Positions 5,463-5,755 of a DNA stretch of 5,755 nucleotides are shown piece after piece. Origin of the DNA: Bacillota bacterium (GTDB lineage: Bacteria > Bacillota > Limnochordia > Limnochordales > ZCTH02-B6); NCBI GenBank assembly GCA_017578085.1, contig PKQR01000137.1:1-5755 (forward strand). The letters are read 5' to 3'. The translations under genes and the position numbers were made by a program. The notes beneath the pieces are model-generated. The model was given only the letters and a program-made list of their open reading frames with translations, had not been told where the DNA came from and did no database searches. How positions within the stretch are numbered: the first letter of the stretch is position 1; the number at the start of each line of letters is the position of its first letter.

Positions 5463-5755
5463 ATGCCGCGCGGTGGACGCACGGCTTTGATCGTCCTCGA
5501 CGGCATCGGCGTCGGGGAGCTGCCTGACGCGGGCCGCTTTGGGGACGAAGGGAGCAATACGCTGCGCAATACGGCGCTGGCGGTGGGGGGCCTCAACCTG
5601 CCCCACCTGGGCCGGCTGGGGCTTGGGCATATACTGGATCTGCCAGGCGTGCCGCCGGATCCGGCGCCCATCGGGTGCTTTGGCCGCATGGCCGAGCAGG
5701 CCGCGGGCAAGGACACGACGACGGGTCACTGGGAACTGGCCGGCGTCATCCTCGA
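5463..5755 (+). CDS. deoB: Phosphopentomutase, N-terminal part (runs off the window)
   Basis: Phosphopentomutase interconverts ribose-1-phosphate (or deoxyribose-1-phosphate) and the 5-phosphate, linking nucleoside breakdown to central metabolism in the cytoplasm. It is called drm in Bacillus. About 97 of roughly 390-400 residues are visible. The alkaline-phosphatase-superfamily start shows LIVLDGIGVGELPDAG (9-24) with metal-ligand D13, GDEGSNT (27-33), LPHLGRLGLGHI (46-57) and GKDTTTGHWE (82-91). T85 lines up without gaps with the phosphorylated Thr85 of the Bacillus cereus enzyme, which I compared from memory. The start is set by AGGAGGTG just upstream. The remaining metal ligands lie beyond the window. 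In Bacillus the next gene is a purine nucleoside phosphorylase, a functional partner, so one is expected downstream here. No frameshift is seen. Confidence 0.96.
   Translation, partial: MPRGGRTALIVLDGIGVGELPDAGRFGDEGSNTLRNTALAVGGLNLPHLGRLGLGHILDLPGVPPDPAPIGCFGRMAEQAAGKDTTTGHWELAGVIL

Noticed and set aside
5306..5527. Small + strand open frame in the deoB leader
   Set aside because: It overlaps the start of deoB in another frame, is Gly/Ala/Pro-rich and lacks a ribosome binding site; hairpin structure explains the region better.
5256..5729. Minus-strand open frame opposite the spoIIM-deoB junction
   Set aside because: It spans a non-coding gap and two + strand genes without any recognisable motif; its openness is expected from GC bias.

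Overview
The window is GC-rich bacterial DNA coding only on the + strand. It looks like a chromosomal segment of a high-GC, endospore-forming member of the Bacillota. The best evidence is a recognisable SpoIIM (sporulation-specific) next to an EndoQ-type endonuclease and a phosphopentomutase, a neighbourhood I associate from memory with the region upstream of the spoIIA operon in Bacillus and relatives. GTG/TTG starts, strong GC bias at third codon positions and near-consensus Shine-Dalgarno sites (AGGAGGTG) fit a group such as Thermaerobacter, Symbiobacterium or the Limnochordia. I cannot name the genus from sequence alone.

Layout: (1) bases 1-2154, polynucleotide phosphorylase (pnp), missing about the first 30 residues at the window edge. 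(2) 2155-2266, an intergenic stretch with a strong intrinsic terminator followed directly by a perfect 10-bp inverted repeat that runs into the ribosome binding site of the next gene. (3) 2267-3391, a DUF3866-family protein of unknown function. (4) 3399-4601, endonuclease Q-like DNA repair nuclease, starting within a few bases of the DUF3866 stop and probably translationally coupled to it. (5) 4602-4665, a short gap with a small inverted repeat. (6) 4666-5304, SpoIIM, a multi-pass membrane protein of the engulfment machinery. (7) 5305-5462, a 158-base non-coding leader full of short GC-rich hairpins and lacking T-tracts. (8) 5463 to the end, the N-terminal third of phosphopentomutase (deoB/drm).

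Functionally there are two transcription blocks. The pnp block (RNA decay) ends at the terminator near 2180-2220. The second block, DUF3866-endoQ-spoIIM-deoB, mixes DNA repair of deaminated bases, sporulation and nucleoside salvage. No mobile element, CRISPR array, tRNA or rRNA was seen, and there is no clear sign of horizontal transfer. I did not find a convincing wholly new system. The points most worth a second look are the altered RNA-channel loop in PNPase, the DUF3866-EndoQ gene pair, the hairpin at the DUF3866 ribosome binding site, and the structured leader before deoB.
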